The notes: generated from the letters alone by a model not told the origin. Positions 46,301 to 51,255 are shown, counted from the stretch's first letter. The stretch is DNA of 64,000 nucleotides from Treponema sp. (GCA_017619795.1 JAFZRP010000104.1:1-64000), one strand, 5' to 3'. Numbers and translations: made by a program.

Positions 46301-47561
46301 CAAATATAACGCAAATCTTCCTGCAAATAGCAATAATTGGATACTAGGTTTTGATGACGATTCAAATTATAAGGTAGATTCGAAAAATAATATAGGCGAG
46401 ATGCAAGAAAATAAAGACTATTACATTGTTCAGTATAATGGAGATGGTACACCTAAATATGTTGATAATACTAGTAATTTTGATTACATAAGTTGTAATG
46501 GTTACTATATTAAAAACATAAAGAGTAGTGTTAACTTTACATGTCCTGTAAAACTAAATACTTTACCAACAAATATTCTTTATTTTGCAGTAACATATAA
46601 TGATATCCGAGTACCTACAACTTGGTATAAAGCTACAGTACAAGGTTCTGGTGAAGATGGATATATAACAGGGGTTCGTATTGGTAAAACAGCGCTTCAA
46701 AATGTTAATAGCCGTTATACTTTTATATTTGTTTGGTATAAAGATGAGCTTGGAAATATTTGTGTACACAACCTGACTATGCCAGAAGAAAAAAATAATG
46801 GACACTTATTTATAAACTGGTGGACAGTACTATCAAATAATGCACTGCCTTCAATCTCAATGCAGGAGGGTACAACAAATAGACCTGTAGTTAATTTCAC
46901 ATATCAGGATACTCCTGTTAATAACTCAAGCATCTGGTCATTCATTAAACCAGTTGCCGGAATCTCAACAAACACTGCTTCTTCTTCTCCAATCATCATC
47001 GATCAGGTTCCACAGGGCTTTACATCATCAACCTTTACAGACAACTTTGCAGATATAATCAGTGATGTTCAGACTGTAACAAAACCTAAGAAGGCTAGAA
47101 AAGGCAGAAAAGCTGCACAATTTACAGATCTTGCACAGAAGACTTCCGGTGTAGAAGTTCTTGCAGAAACTGTTGCAGACACTGTGGTTGAGGCTACTGA
47201 AAATGTATTGAAGGATTCTGCAATAGAAGAAACTGTACAGAATGTAATTGAAAGCGTAACTGCTGTAACCGACACTACAGAGCTTGCTCAGAAACCGGCT
47301 GATACAGTTGCTCCAAATGCTCCGGATACTACAAGTTCTCCTGCCGACTCTGTTGTAACCGCAGTAGAATCTGTTATAGATTCTGTAAATGCTTCCGATA
47401 ATGAGGTTATAGTTGCTGAAGCACCGCTTGGTCAGGCTCAGTTCTATGAAGATGAAGAAGTCGGCTTAGATATGCGTTCTGTTTATGCGGCAATTGCAGT
47501 ACTTTTTGTTGCTATTTTTGCACTTGTTTGTTTGCTTATCAGAAGAAAAAAGAATCTGTAA
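28371..47561 (+). CDS. Giant 6,396-residue repeat lipoprotein with C-terminal membrane helix
   Basis: One uninterrupted 19,191-base ORF. Residues 1-19 are a lipoprotein signal with relaxed lipobox SMFSC (Cys19). Residues about 165-310 form an SbsA/Big_5-type Ig domain (INFTKPMDTDSF). Three long tandem repeats start near residues 788, 1864 and 2964 and end near 4195, each opening with KVKNIN or a variant, then AEE(F/Y)WTTE and FDFAGST. About 15 shorter Ig-like repeats of roughly 110 residues follow (about 4299-5940), with recurring IYYNKDSVDTLEI, DG(V/I)GN and VLNGAGP. A unique domain, a basic KKARKGRKAA patch, an acidic Ala/Val/Thr linker, a hydrophobic helix (about 6366-6386) and tail RRKKNL complete it. 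Likely a surface fibre or adhesin. Third gene of its operon. Confidence 0.88.
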   Translation: MKKFIVFCLCLITLSMFSCKLWMSDDNFFTDIEKEVKVAKAEKINVYVGYAMTRQGKTTPDGNDIFKVEVPHEISAVTEPEYGFVRWAAFTTNYLSTTDQSKNKEIYFIDDEDYEARIKPNELTEDIVSFEDVLDKDGKKVEGAATVTIHKPRNDIYLVPIIAQRPTISLTIPAKGSSGVVKNMSIRINFTKPMDTDSFKNEISGEYDKIVITQGIQTFLPDGGIDFNDENITDRFELSDSMFSANKKMITLKFKEEYISEGYDSQSSVTITISREVRDIFGFEMTDDNEISFTVGSKKDSLAPRITWLSAGPDKNFEAFQGVYKDVGSIDNLGQKTRVKMEGASLAPTNDIEDTFYDNYVPNRIGKDSSLILRVFAEDLAGSGSGQSLDGIESDVTRIGIRAKHLYNSDGTADKDAKMTDIEYQVYVPQTNGTSLSGSYRDLVNNANAMLPEGSDTLDSSYGTLFEYDISKMPDGLIQVDVAAVDQVGNIGFFDGGNESTEYGNAWTTLFIVKDTTPPDADANKGYVQADLHVVPNGRGMFNAEYYKKLAVIESNAGAIKDKGNHRLVAPNSELKWIVNPGSDTTWINSITADSTKWKLVSEGYKPAESSLPEVDGPVDFTYALMDNLGNISEAVIFNSVTYDNTIPTLEALKIQGINGYISTSITGNILENQILYIPVSDETAGLESIEISTSCIKNEETYPEYDKPFASGSLVVKVDDVPVKYTVDGKKLTLENTIIGNTTVTIQGLQIADADNVIDDSTYRISVSVTDAALNTSVVNTCDIKNDSTAPVINYVRVKNINSGIVGDSAEEFWTTEVEPKTALYINLTETNTGAKVFDFAGSTIKLTSNSELIWKEESLPIEIDTVANKLTVTDEYKTVITQATGGEVIITNVELTEENRVVLAISDLVTNTSERKNNFTLTDNRTIDLFKYDSVTPSVKAVVLKDQAPGTGGAAETGYTDNEYVEATVSVEATASGVYKLTITGASFDSTTLVNGKQSTDATEGFEISSDARTITLRTSGNKVNRILKGTFDIKLGNVKLPANDGDKNVSFTVTSVANRTSDETADAQTSIRLDKTAPVWDGEGVYVAETNASRKASIYPHVSTSAAGNVKIGGTVYFYTKDVINVAADIIDTNRKDGNVDLFIDGTTTPVAEYKDVAPGKHTVYAVDKAGNKSAEKIFYVVGDTEGPAAFDGYVTFTMPEGGNIYRGNAPTEASGTATQNYVIKQNAKPYQIIVKLSGVTNKAVDVHGVARTALDRFTELEPQIDKSLVEYYAFSTDGSQDWQPIDNGTITIDLPLTGDCTPYTVYLKDGCGNITQYTVPVNWKVDGSIVPGGKDIKHDSLYPNTAEDKLITYYKGNTTPVFSLISFNDTCYYPNDETVEAGINKSTDKYTLKSRLLAWPNNETVPSRADFYSSSIEASRFSPWSYLTLKTPADKFTMTHNYPKYDVTTAFKLYFIVEDKLGNYTITQLKNETDGTELWMYDNTPPSITVEAGAKINTIDGTNYYSDVSTLSLNMTDTQSGIEFDGARNYTGSDVKNTLQAVEYSLANLDPRSDFTFKINGIKDYVQNIMPDTEGLKVNSTANWVKQTAPTLPDEDAAIIITYNGIANGTSNYTSKLTSESDGSRKIEVKSPRSVTGLKFGFKVTSCDTADLLGWIITTEPLTSFDDFYSKDRVGTGEGKDITVLTRNGDDKYEYIYTKTDTTQKWEEIDKKIQYFYAINRAGLICQKPIIVEFVENPIPVVSNLEYTDVKTLENVNYIKESTTIKFVTRKDIPNDDVSQNETVAITKLEFYKGNDRVLTKDFTAAPLTEYTLTAAEATVIPVLYDNELTVKLYTATEESIKYELTDSEQGLASSNVWRYDGIAPVINSIKVKNINSAIEGTKAEEYWTTETTPQTALYINLTEVNTGAKIFDFAGSTVKLREDTVLTWDGANLPIEVDTEANKLTITDDTKTVKTAATGGQVVISNFDLDQTATGNSIKLVISDYVINPSAQKSNFVLEDNTDITLFKYDGETPAVTSVTLTDRAIGEGGNAEVGFTNEEYINASVGISPTISGVSKITVIGAEFDATTTVNDKNAGDASAGFAISADKKTITLRTSGNTENRILRGNQTITIENVKLPSGDGDKNVSFTVTSLADRTSVAKEASIRLDMTNPAWVGDGVFVGENADTTKIYPHSSTSASGNIKISDTIYFYTKDTINLAANVSDTNRKANNKDLCMDVTTINDSTNLVIKFDGVTPNSHTIYAVDKAGNRSVGKTFNVVGDTADPADFDGYITFTMPTGGNIYRGNADTESTKNYILKKNADYYNIHVKLGTGVAATEIDVNGANRTAKSRYEQLSPLAGSSPIEYYKITGDTVTDSETINTDWLPITSTGDLLISLPKNRDCSPVTIWLKDGCSNISSTIVPVNWYVDGNVTITTVGDSNISYSQIYPNTGDQKMITYYKGDTTPFVKLNGYSDSCYYPTEDTLVTEDTAAISTDHYTLKSRILAWSNNDTAPSRADFDSTTIDSTRFSNWVYLRAKNATESMAQDMQHHYPKYNVLAGSEYKLYYIIEDKLGNYKIEKLRNATSNTELWMWDNTPPSITVETAGKVNTVSVTEGTDEVSYNYYSDVSTLSLTINDTQSGIEWDGSAHYADAQVENDLTGIIYSLNGINPDNERKLKINGIKDYVENIMPDTDGLAYNTKNLWKKQTTPSLAAANPVRVYSKVGEVNGTVTDGYTYETKTEATTASTPDGQKIEVKAPRSITSMTFAFKLAVSSSNITVDNEDLLGWIIKNEPISSFANWYNASNSEINKTDVIRNTANTTENEYFYTYTKSADAQWEDNATKLRYFYAVNRAGLICQTPIIVEFKANPVPNIETRTYNEVETFENINYLKADSTITFTTTVPVTKIEFYKDGNLVLTKSEENTANFPVSSYTLTNSEILSTLTENTLTVKLFTATEESAQYVLTDSSHASSNKWTYDDVKPEIKEIKVEGLKKGTTDGTTFEYWATDSVNKTDVYITLKEEKTGVRVFDFTDSTIKLTSSSKLYNMSDNGTEITSKTVDTTNNKLTINAYNQAVRNESGNDVIVKITDVELVPATSTTTTRPDNKINLKLYDIAVNDSVAVNKFKFDTTTLIDGFNYDPSNPAVSTVTLADRAPVTVTLKNNDSFAIPVNPEYTNERYVKATVNITATESGVSQLTVEGATFVASGDDVTTIKIGNENVLFTISNSNKTITFDNNKVFKGTFTAEINNLLLPEYDSTVDNDTKAVSVTAINLGEKESTASEDTIILDMTPPAWNNTGLYTYSERYNHNVVNVSEDEFKTIYPHPSVNTEKVYGFVPEVTANPVHSDSTTERDIYFYTTGTTVCVEPDVTEKHLGSGNSNIFYMYFETIEGELTQDANCQPTTPFEFLGLTPIAADSKITTYVTDKAGNKSTTKTFHIVKDDVEPAAIEKYITLTKAMKNGVPEGQIFKSSDTEYVIKSLEDDVDPYKIIVKLGSSEGIPVTDTTIDETPYSNISGRPETAYAELYKNEQGNVSQVFAINKSPIEYFAITEGTSVAPTVNAADGSANGWISINDNTERTLNNKLTITGGGTITISLPKSQNCGTIYIHVKDGCGNVTTQSTEKTWTMDNGIGAGNYSVKFKGDTYNAQNDVDDTAYVTIQKPKTSTYTGGMASNNGVTYYNTTGSPQLVLSYKDECALPNETTATQEKYSLRGRLIAGNWGDSVPNYSEFILESSTEEITLTRKWATPWVPVVTQDVDSEGEMIFDFPTTNTADSVITGDSNTIPYELWYVVEDAVGNSKIMQVRNYDSSAQDHIVKTWMFDNTPPTLDEITIASFKKVNQENLNYYYSTDSTVTYTVRDTRAGMEDSGALYTTTTNTSLNSSPIMMTAGTNIRPYIIVHDYIGNEVTHYLTGTNTKWTRQNVPVLQETPAVFSGVKAGTSINAAITASGRFYVTKNGTTTTGITNTVLAERVITDITATLNVKQTKVTTADTETTDTETTDDSLLLGWIVRNSAYSANDPRPDFYDNIAANRTFVDVISNDISPNTNTYTFEKGDSTSTWQSSFSGSKYFYAVNKAGLICQSPIIINFANNPIPHVSGTFTYTNIETDTVNFIKSEKYRNTNATTIDVENPSSISFTSDIALVKCQLSSGSIVQDYSYDTSKTSHELTFVQSKWNALANSEIKLILSTATEDSDVIPLTKNNVSNWTYDATRPEFTTSIYHSDNTTRAAIENSNIWYLQSDKAYFDFAQSNSESDIKVYQYKDASDSNAVFENMPEDFMLDNTKTYKLRAIDKAGNPSAETEVQISKDVEGPNGSRSNITLVYSGSDKTKVDEIAGSNKTSTVYFNKTCVTGVTITASVTDNKVGIGDQYLYYKLNNGDETPATSNSITVALNENKTYKIIVKDKLGNETTLHTFTFCDSLPSGTVEYHSGANTYTCVSTDTGNGSSEAANAIVYYDPAHVTSISLTVTGQTASGSTAEADVYALKDNTGDKIPASSGTLTITPVPGSLYTIYVEDKIENKKLLKTYKFGTIAHSLKKDSSAAGTDYYKQLGTDTAPAIYYNKAEVNKLVLSSAGVNGISDGSGLPSTLYFREGSSDNAISNNTISLVSGSSALNTTYKIIAEDYEGNKCILKTFVLNGDAPTGHSDYSSTENTYVASDGGTGDTAVIYYDRSQTQTISISDISGAGAYASSAVSIYSLENDDPTKKTEIGTVTDGTLTITPVAGKYYNVYVEDWIHNRTLLRTYKFGTISYTPNYTQGNSSGGYNDVDTTGNSPEIYYNNSIVNGLTLVSSGIAGVTDGSSLPFSLKYRVGSNGVLTNLTDNTISLNSVLDVTYEIVAGTNSVLKTFKLNGKAPGGTVVYKTSQANTAISGNTIYYKQGSVSDIELVVTDVKDAAGNNLKVYYKVGDTIAELPNTNKLPCPTGSDYIATYEIYAVDGNGNKTIYNTYTLNGAGPVGEVTLTPVLKNGDSNADSKYYHNPENTKTYYYNKDFVKTLEVSISGVSGYGISISTNDANATINDKKCVFTLPQSGTDLTKSYTITATDGVGNTKDLATYVVNGNGPTGELVYDDTTGTGNSATYTKLVSASPNGIIYFNNTQVTTIKLKEPSQHPVQDASGQGYDLYYKVGNSAAQEINKSVMTIPCPDTGAGYTGTYKIIAIDKLGNESTLNTYVLNGALPTATVTKVLKKGENEVASGTYSETGKNIYYNKDSVDTLEITISNKIGCATIELTPQTNSTNGTSSTDASKTFTFTLPSSGDSLTANYKVIARDGVGNVNTIADFDVNGNAPSGTVEYKTPQDNTAKDGNNIYFKRGTVSNIELVATDVKDAAGNALDVYYKVGDTIAELPDTNQLPCPTGSDYIATYEIYAVDGIGNKTTYNTYTLNGAGPSATVAHEYKLNGTTVTNTNDTKRYSETQSGVEYTIYYNIARADTILSSISNVTGYNTSFACDVGNTTTNITEATYSINLPSDGDKRKSYEIIATDGVGNTKTVAKYIVNGNGPSGTISYEVPESSTTQHAGTGNNANTIYFKSSGEGAVTEITLTKGDDIKDAAGTSTVDLYWNNGNNSNKFGDTLTITCPTTNNNTGTYDIIGMDSLGNQSILNTFVLNGAGPDVSNASFTHTLKKEGTAVTSGFYISGNTIYYNKDSVDTLVITVTDLTSIGYNVTLSTDAGGSASGNTCTYTLPTTDPLTATYTITATDGVGNSTTVGSFNVNGNSTVVYDNDTNSSSYTKLVSASPNDIIYFNSTGTNALTVIKLKTVNVAADATLKYKIGEAEAVNISNKELPCNLEGKDYSTGVTYQILANDAVVKTYTLKSSAPTGGVSTSVYGLQSGDALNAATKADAENSKSGDYLLTSETNNGLVTDTVIYNPAKVNRIKITTSAITDCGAGGSYYILKTGDTEGTTHYTPVTDEITITLGSDWTTAHTYQVIAKDGVGNSKVVKEYSFKAHGTAPQVKNELKNDYHVAYSALPQIPTYPLVTGIDETTGKYNANLPANSNNWILGFDDDSNYKVDSKNNIGEMQENKDYYIVQYNGDGTPKYVDNTSNFDYISCNGYYIKNIKSSVNFTCPVKLNTLPTNILYFAVTYNDIRVPTTWYKATVQGSGEDGYITGVRIGKTALQNVNSRYTFIFVWYKDELGNICVHNLTMPEEKNNGHLFINWWTVLSNNALPSISMQEGTTNRPVVNFTYQDTPVNNSSIWSFIKPVAGISTNTASSSPIIIDQVPQGFTSSTFTDNFADIISDVQTVTKPKKARKGRKAAQFTDLAQKTSGVEVLAETVADTVVEATENVLKDSAIEETVQNVIESVTAVTDTTELAQKPADTVAPNAPDTTSSPADSVVTAVESVIDSVNASDNEVIVAEAPLGQAQFYEDEEVGLDMRSVYAAIAVLFVAIFALVCLLIRRKKNL
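30732..40955 (+). repeat. Three tandem coding super-repeats of about 1,076, 1,100 and 1,231 residues
   Basis: Unit starts are near 30732, 33960 and 37260; the third ends near 40955, where the pattern YDATRPEF restarts a different segment. Shared landmarks in the same order are the FDFAGST segment, GDKNVSFTVTS, IYPHxSTS, DKAGN(K/R)S, GGNIYRGNA, KDGC(G/S)N, the tryptophan-rich WMYDNTPPSITVE region and NRAGLICQ. Unit 3 is the most diverged and contains insertions. Confidence 0.85.
40312..40341 (+). repeat. Short tandem repeat, 15 bases twice
   Basis: AGATACAGAGACAAC occurs twice in direct tandem and adds the in-frame peptide TDTET twice. The unit length is a multiple of three, so slippage would keep the reading frame. 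Confidence 0.85.
42987..43199 (+). repeat. Near-identical repeat copy A inside the giant gene
   Basis: 213 bases that match 44289-44501 with few substitutions and no length difference. The longest uninterrupted identity is 52 bases (43087-43138). The copies lie 1,302 bases, or about four short repeats, apart. Confidence 0.85.
44289..44501 (+). repeat. Near-identical repeat copy B inside the giant gene
   Basis: Partner of 42987-43199. Both encode DVKDAAGN, YYKVGDTIAELP and PCPTGSDYIATYEIYAVDG. Neighbouring repeats are far less alike at DNA level, so this pair is either a recent block duplication or a gene-conversion tract. Confidence 0.85.
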
Positions 47562-47586
47562 ACAGAAACAAAAAATGCAAAAATTA

Positions 47587-47616
47587 TTGACAAAGAATAT
47601 TATTGCAATATATAAT
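47587..47616 (+). promoter_or_regulatory. Promoter of the FecR-like gene
   Basis: A consensus TTGACA (47587-47592), 18 bases, and TATAAT (47611-47616). It lies in the 95-base gap after the giant gene and should drive the small secreted protein strongly. Predicted start near 47623, with a 34-base leader. Confidence 0.8.
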
Positions 47617-47656
47617 ATTGTAGATTTTTATAAATGTCCGGATGGAGGTGTAAAGA

Positions 47657-48067
47657 ATGAAGAAATCAATCGTATTGGTTGTTCTTGCTTTATTCATGTC
47701 AGTTTCAATGTTTGCTGCAGGTGGTTACAAAGTAAAAGCCATTACTGGTAAAGTTACTTTCGAGTCTGCTCCAGAAACTTGGAAGAATGTAACAGTTGGT
47801 CAGGAGCTTTCTGCTTCTACAGTATTAAACACAAGCCTTAATTCAAGTGTAGTTATCGTAAAAGATGACGGAACAGAAGTAACAATCAAGGCTATGCAGA
47901 AGGGTACAGTTGACAGTCTTCTTGGAGTAGCTTCTTCAAAAGGACTTAAAAAAGGTGGCCTTAACACAACTACTGTAGCTGACGAAGTTGAAGGTACAAG
48001 CAAGGGTATAGCTACTGCTTCTTCTCGTGCTAGTGATGCAAAAGAAGATTTGGATTGGGATGACTAA
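47657..48067 (+). CDS. Small secreted FecR-domain-like protein
   Basis: 136 residues. A signal peptide (MKKSIVLVVLALFMSVSMFAA) is followed by a single FecR-type beta domain: VKAITGKVTFES, WKNVTVGQEL, TVLNTSLNSSVVIVKDDGTEVTI matches the usual repeat of strands and turns. The C-terminus is Ser/Ala-rich and ends EDLDWDD. Unlike true FecR regulators it has no transmembrane or anti-sigma part. RBS GGAGG at 47644-47648. Its own strong promoter and terminator suggest an abundant periplasmic protein. It lies next to a CHASE2 cyclase, a pairing that recurs in other bacteria, so it may present a signal to the sensor domain. Confidence 0.75.
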   Translation: MKKSIVLVVLALFMSVSMFAAGGYKVKAITGKVTFESAPETWKNVTVGQELSASTVLNTSLNSSVVIVKDDGTEVTIKAMQKGTVDSLLGVASSKGLKKGGLNTTTVADEVEGTSKGIATASSRASDAKEDLDWDD

Positions 48068-48089
48068 TATCGTCCTATAAATTATTAAG

Positions 48090-48131
48090 AATCCTGCAAG
48101 GCATTATTATGTCTTCGCAGGATTTTTTTTT
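48090..48131 (+). terminator. Rho-independent terminator abutting the cyclase start
   Basis: AATCCTGC (48090-48097) pairs with GCAGGATT (48117-48124), followed by T residues to 48131. The ribosome binding site of the cyclase (GGAG, 48134-48137) starts three bases later, so no separate promoter fits between them and the cyclase depends on readthrough or an upstream promoter. Confidence 0.88.
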
Positions 48132-48143
48132 ATGGAGAAAGTT

Positions 48144-50876
48144 ATGATTAAGAAGTATTTATTTTTTATTACACCTATACTCGCAGTGGCAATTTGTTCG
48201 CTGCTTGCATTCAGTTCCCTGGACCTTAAGGTTGCCGACTGGTTTCAGCGTCCGTTAAAATCAACAGAAGAAAGTAAAAATGTTATTATGATTAACGTAG
48301 ACGATACTGCTGTAACTCAAATTGGTACCTGGCCATTTTCGCGCGATGTTTATGCAGAATCACTTATTAACTTAAAAGAACTTGGCACAGAATCGGTTGT
48401 ATTCGATTTAAGCTTTGTAGATAAAAGCCAGGCTAAAATTGACGAAGGTTATGTAAAAGAAACTCTACCAGCGTATGTTGATAATGATTTTGAAAGCTTA
48501 GATGATGTAATCCTAAATGTCTTCGGACAGTTAGCAGAAGATCAAATTGGACCAGATGATGCAGTTGATGCTGCTGAATATATGCTGGGTGTTTCTGATT
48601 CAATTAAAAACAATATAAAAACAAACATTTCTCACTCTGTGGAATCTCAGGATGCTGCTCTTGCTACAGCCTTGAAATATTTTGATAATTCCTTCCTTAC
48701 ACTTTCTTTTGGTGAAGCAACAGAACTTACAGACGAAGAAAAGGATTATCTTTCAACATATATTGCTTTGGACAATATTGAAGCCCAGAATGATACAAAA
48801 ACTCCGGAATATACTTCTGTGCTTCCTGCTATTTCTGATTTTATGGTAAAAGCTAAAAAAGCAGGCTTTGTAAATGCAAATCCAGACCGCGATGGTTATT
48901 TGCGTCGTGTCCATATGGTATTTAAATATAATGGCAAATATTATGGTCAGCTTGTATTTGTACCAATTTTGCAGCATTTTGGAAATCCTAAGATTATTGT
49001 AAAAGATAAAGAAATTATTCTTGAAAAATGTAAGATTTCCGATACAGTCACAAGAAATATAAGGATTCCTCGTTCTAAAGACGGTTCGGTACTTGTTAAA
49101 TATCCTAAAAAAGAATACGTTGAATATAATAATATCAGCTTGTGGAATGTTTACCGTCCTTACATTTTGGAAAATCAATTAGCTGAAAACTTGGAATATC
49201 TTAATAGTTCAGGTTATTTTAGTTATTGTGACGAAGATGAAGATCCGTATACCGCTTATACAAATGCAGCTTATATAAAAGATTCTCTTTTGAATGGAGA
49301 AGATGATTTTACTTTTGCAGATTATATAGACTATCGTACTACCTTTATTCAAACCTATGACAATTTCTTGAATGGTGCCTTTGAATATGCTATGTGCCAG
49401 GATTATCCGGAAATGGCTGAAGATATAAAGAGAGACTTTGACACTCTTAGAACACAATTTAATACGTTTGTAAAGGCAAGAGATAGTGTAAGAGAAAAGG
49501 TTGAGCAGGCAATTTGTATTGTAGGTACAAATGCAACCAGTACAACAGATTATGGCTTAAACCAGTACGAAGAGCATTATCCAAACCCAGGTGTTCACTA
49601 TACTGTTGCTAATCAGCTTTTGTCTCAGGATTTTGTTGACGATTCTGCAGTTTGGATTTCTATTCTTCTTGCATTTATTCTTTGTGCAGGTTATAGCTTT
49701 GCTTCTCATAAGATTAAGAGCACGGGACGTCAGATTATTGCCGGTGTAAGCTTTATGGCTGCCTGTATTGTAGTGTTCTTATTGTACTTCTTTGTTTCTA
49801 GATGCTATGTTGGTGTTGTAATTCCGCTTACTTCGCTCTTTATCACCTTTATTTCAACTACAATTATAGGCTTTGTTACTGCTTCTAAAGACAAAAAGTT
49901 CATTACTAATGCGTTCAGCCAGTGTCTTTCTAAGGAAGTAGTTGCCGATATCGTTGCAAATCCATCATCCTTTAAGCTTGGTGGTCAGCGACTCGAAATG
50001 ACTGCGATGTTTACCGATATTCAGAAGTTCTCCGGCTTTAGTGAACTGCTTACTGCTTCTCAGCTTGTAGCTCTTTTGAACTTCTACCTTACAAAAATGT
50101 CAAACATCATTATGGATGAGCGCGGTACTGTAGATAAATACGAAGGAGATGCAATTATTGCTCTTGTTGGTGCTCCTGTAAAAATGGATGATCATGCTCA
50201 GCGTGCCTGTGCAGCCGCAATCAAAATGAAAAAGGCTGAAGCAGAAATGAATAAATATATCCGCATAGTTGCAGCTGAAGATAAGCCTGAGGATATGGAG
50301 CAGGATCTTTACGATGCCTTTAAGATTATGGTTGATAACAACAGAACGCTGTTTACACGTATCGGTTTGAACTCTGGCGAAATGATTGCCGGTTATATGG
50401 GTTCTGAAAACAAAAAGAACTACACTATGATGGGTAATAATGTAAACCTTGCAAGCCGTCTTGAAGGTGTAAACAAGCAGTATCATACTTCTGGTATTTT
50501 GATAAGCGAAGCTACAAGAAATCTTCTTGGTGACCGCTTCCTTGTACGAAGCCTTGACCGTGTACGCGTTGTAAACGTAAATACACCAATCCGTCTTTAC
50601 GAGCTTCTGGACGAAAAAGAGGAGGCTGGTGAAGAACGAATTGCTTACGTTGCAAAGTGGGAAAATGCTTTGAAGGTTTTCGAAGACCGCGAATATGCAA
50701 AAGCCAGCGAGATGATGAAGGTTCTGCTTGACGAGAATCCTAGAGACTCTGTTGCACGCTATTATGTTTCACTTATTGATAACTTCTTTGCAAAGGGTAC
50801 ATATCCTACAGAAAAAGACGATGTAGGTGTTGCTTTTGACGAAAATGAGTTTGTATTTAAGCTGATGCAGAAATAG
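48144..50876 (+). CDS. CHASE2-domain class III adenylate/guanylate cyclase
   Basis: About 910 residues from the ATG at 48144 (GGAG upstream); an ATG at 48132 lies in the terminator's T-run. After an N-terminal membrane helix (about 6-24) comes a periplasmic CHASE2 sensor (about 30-480, including SKNVIMINVDDTAVTQIGTWPF-type start). Three membrane helices (about 503-578) lead to the cyclase domain (about 610-800). Metal-binding aspartates are D625 (FTDIQKF) and D669 (KYEGDAII), and NNVNLASRLEG supplies the transition-state Asn and Arg. The purine-selecting position after YTMMG is Asn rather than Asp, so cAMP versus cGMP is uncertain. A TPR-like helical tail follows. It converts an external signal into a cyclic nucleotide. 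Confidence 0.88.
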   Translation: MIKKYLFFITPILAVAICSLLAFSSLDLKVADWFQRPLKSTEESKNVIMINVDDTAVTQIGTWPFSRDVYAESLINLKELGTESVVFDLSFVDKSQAKIDEGYVKETLPAYVDNDFESLDDVILNVFGQLAEDQIGPDDAVDAAEYMLGVSDSIKNNIKTNISHSVESQDAALATALKYFDNSFLTLSFGEATELTDEEKDYLSTYIALDNIEAQNDTKTPEYTSVLPAISDFMVKAKKAGFVNANPDRDGYLRRVHMVFKYNGKYYGQLVFVPILQHFGNPKIIVKDKEIILEKCKISDTVTRNIRIPRSKDGSVLVKYPKKEYVEYNNISLWNVYRPYILENQLAENLEYLNSSGYFSYCDEDEDPYTAYTNAAYIKDSLLNGEDDFTFADYIDYRTTFIQTYDNFLNGAFEYAMCQDYPEMAEDIKRDFDTLRTQFNTFVKARDSVREKVEQAICIVGTNATSTTDYGLNQYEEHYPNPGVHYTVANQLLSQDFVDDSAVWISILLAFILCAGYSFASHKIKSTGRQIIAGVSFMAACIVVFLLYFFVSRCYVGVVIPLTSLFITFISTTIIGFVTASKDKKFITNAFSQCLSKEVVADIVANPSSFKLGGQRLEMTAMFTDIQKFSGFSELLTASQLVALLNFYLTKMSNIIMDERGTVDKYEGDAIIALVGAPVKMDDHAQRACAAAIKMKKAEAEMNKYIRIVAAEDKPEDMEQDLYDAFKIMVDNNRTLFTRIGLNSGEMIAGYMGSENKKNYTMMGNNVNLASRLEGVNKQYHTSGILISEATRNLLGDRFLVRSLDRVRVVNVNTPIRLYELLDEKEEAGEERIAYVAKWENALKVFEDREYAKASEMMKVLLDENPRDSVARYYVSLIDNFFAKGTYPTEKDDVGVAFDENEFVFKLMQK

Positions 50877-50895
50877 CAATACAGAAGCAATAATA

Positions 50896-50924
50896 TTGAA
50901 CAAATTGAAAAAATAATATATTAT
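50896..50924 (+). promoter_or_regulatory. Candidate promoter of the rpsP operon
   Basis: TTGAAC at 50896-50901, 17 bases, TATTAT at 50919-50924 in the 127-base gap before rpsP. The leader would be about 73 bases. Confidence 0.5.
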
Positions 50925-51003
50925 AGTATCTCAATATGCACAATAGGAATTATTGTGTCCTGATTTGCAAAATTGGAACCAAAATGGTTCTGTGGAGGAA
51001 TAA

Positions 51004-51255
51004 ATGGTCAAAATCAGACTTAAGAGATTTGGTACTCAGAAACGTCCATGCTATCGTATCGTAGTACAGGATAGCCGTGAACCAAGAGACGGAAGATGTA
51101 TCGAAGAAATCGGAACTTATCAGCCAATCGCAGCTGAAGACAAGCAGGTTTCTGTAAACATCGACCGCGTAAAGTACTGGATCAGCGTTGGTGCTCAGCC
51201 TACTGACATCGTTAAGAAGTTGATTAACGTTCAGAATGCCAAAGAGGCAAAGTAA
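51004..51255 (+). CDS. rpsP: 30S ribosomal protein S16
   Basis: 83 residues, the normal size. The start [24 protein letters not shown]-like region ([27 protein letters not shown]) and GTYQP identify bS16, a small-subunit assembly protein. GTGGAGG precedes the ATG. First gene of a block whose order (rpsP, khpA, rimM, trmD, rplS) is widely conserved. Codons are of the highly expressed type. Confidence 0.98.
   Translation: MVKIRLKRFGTQKRPCYRIVVQDSREPRDGRCIEEIGTYQPIAAEDKQVSVNIDRVKYWISVGAQPTDIVKKLINVQNAKEAK

Noticed and set aside
28371-47561. LPxTG or PEP-CTERM sorting motif at the end of the giant protein
   Set aside because: I inspected the last 60 residues and saw neither motif; only a hydrophobic helix and basic tail are present.
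28371-47561. Frameshift or pseudogene status for the 19-kb gene
   Set aside because: A single frame stays open from a normal lipoprotein signal to a membrane tail, with coding-type composition throughout.
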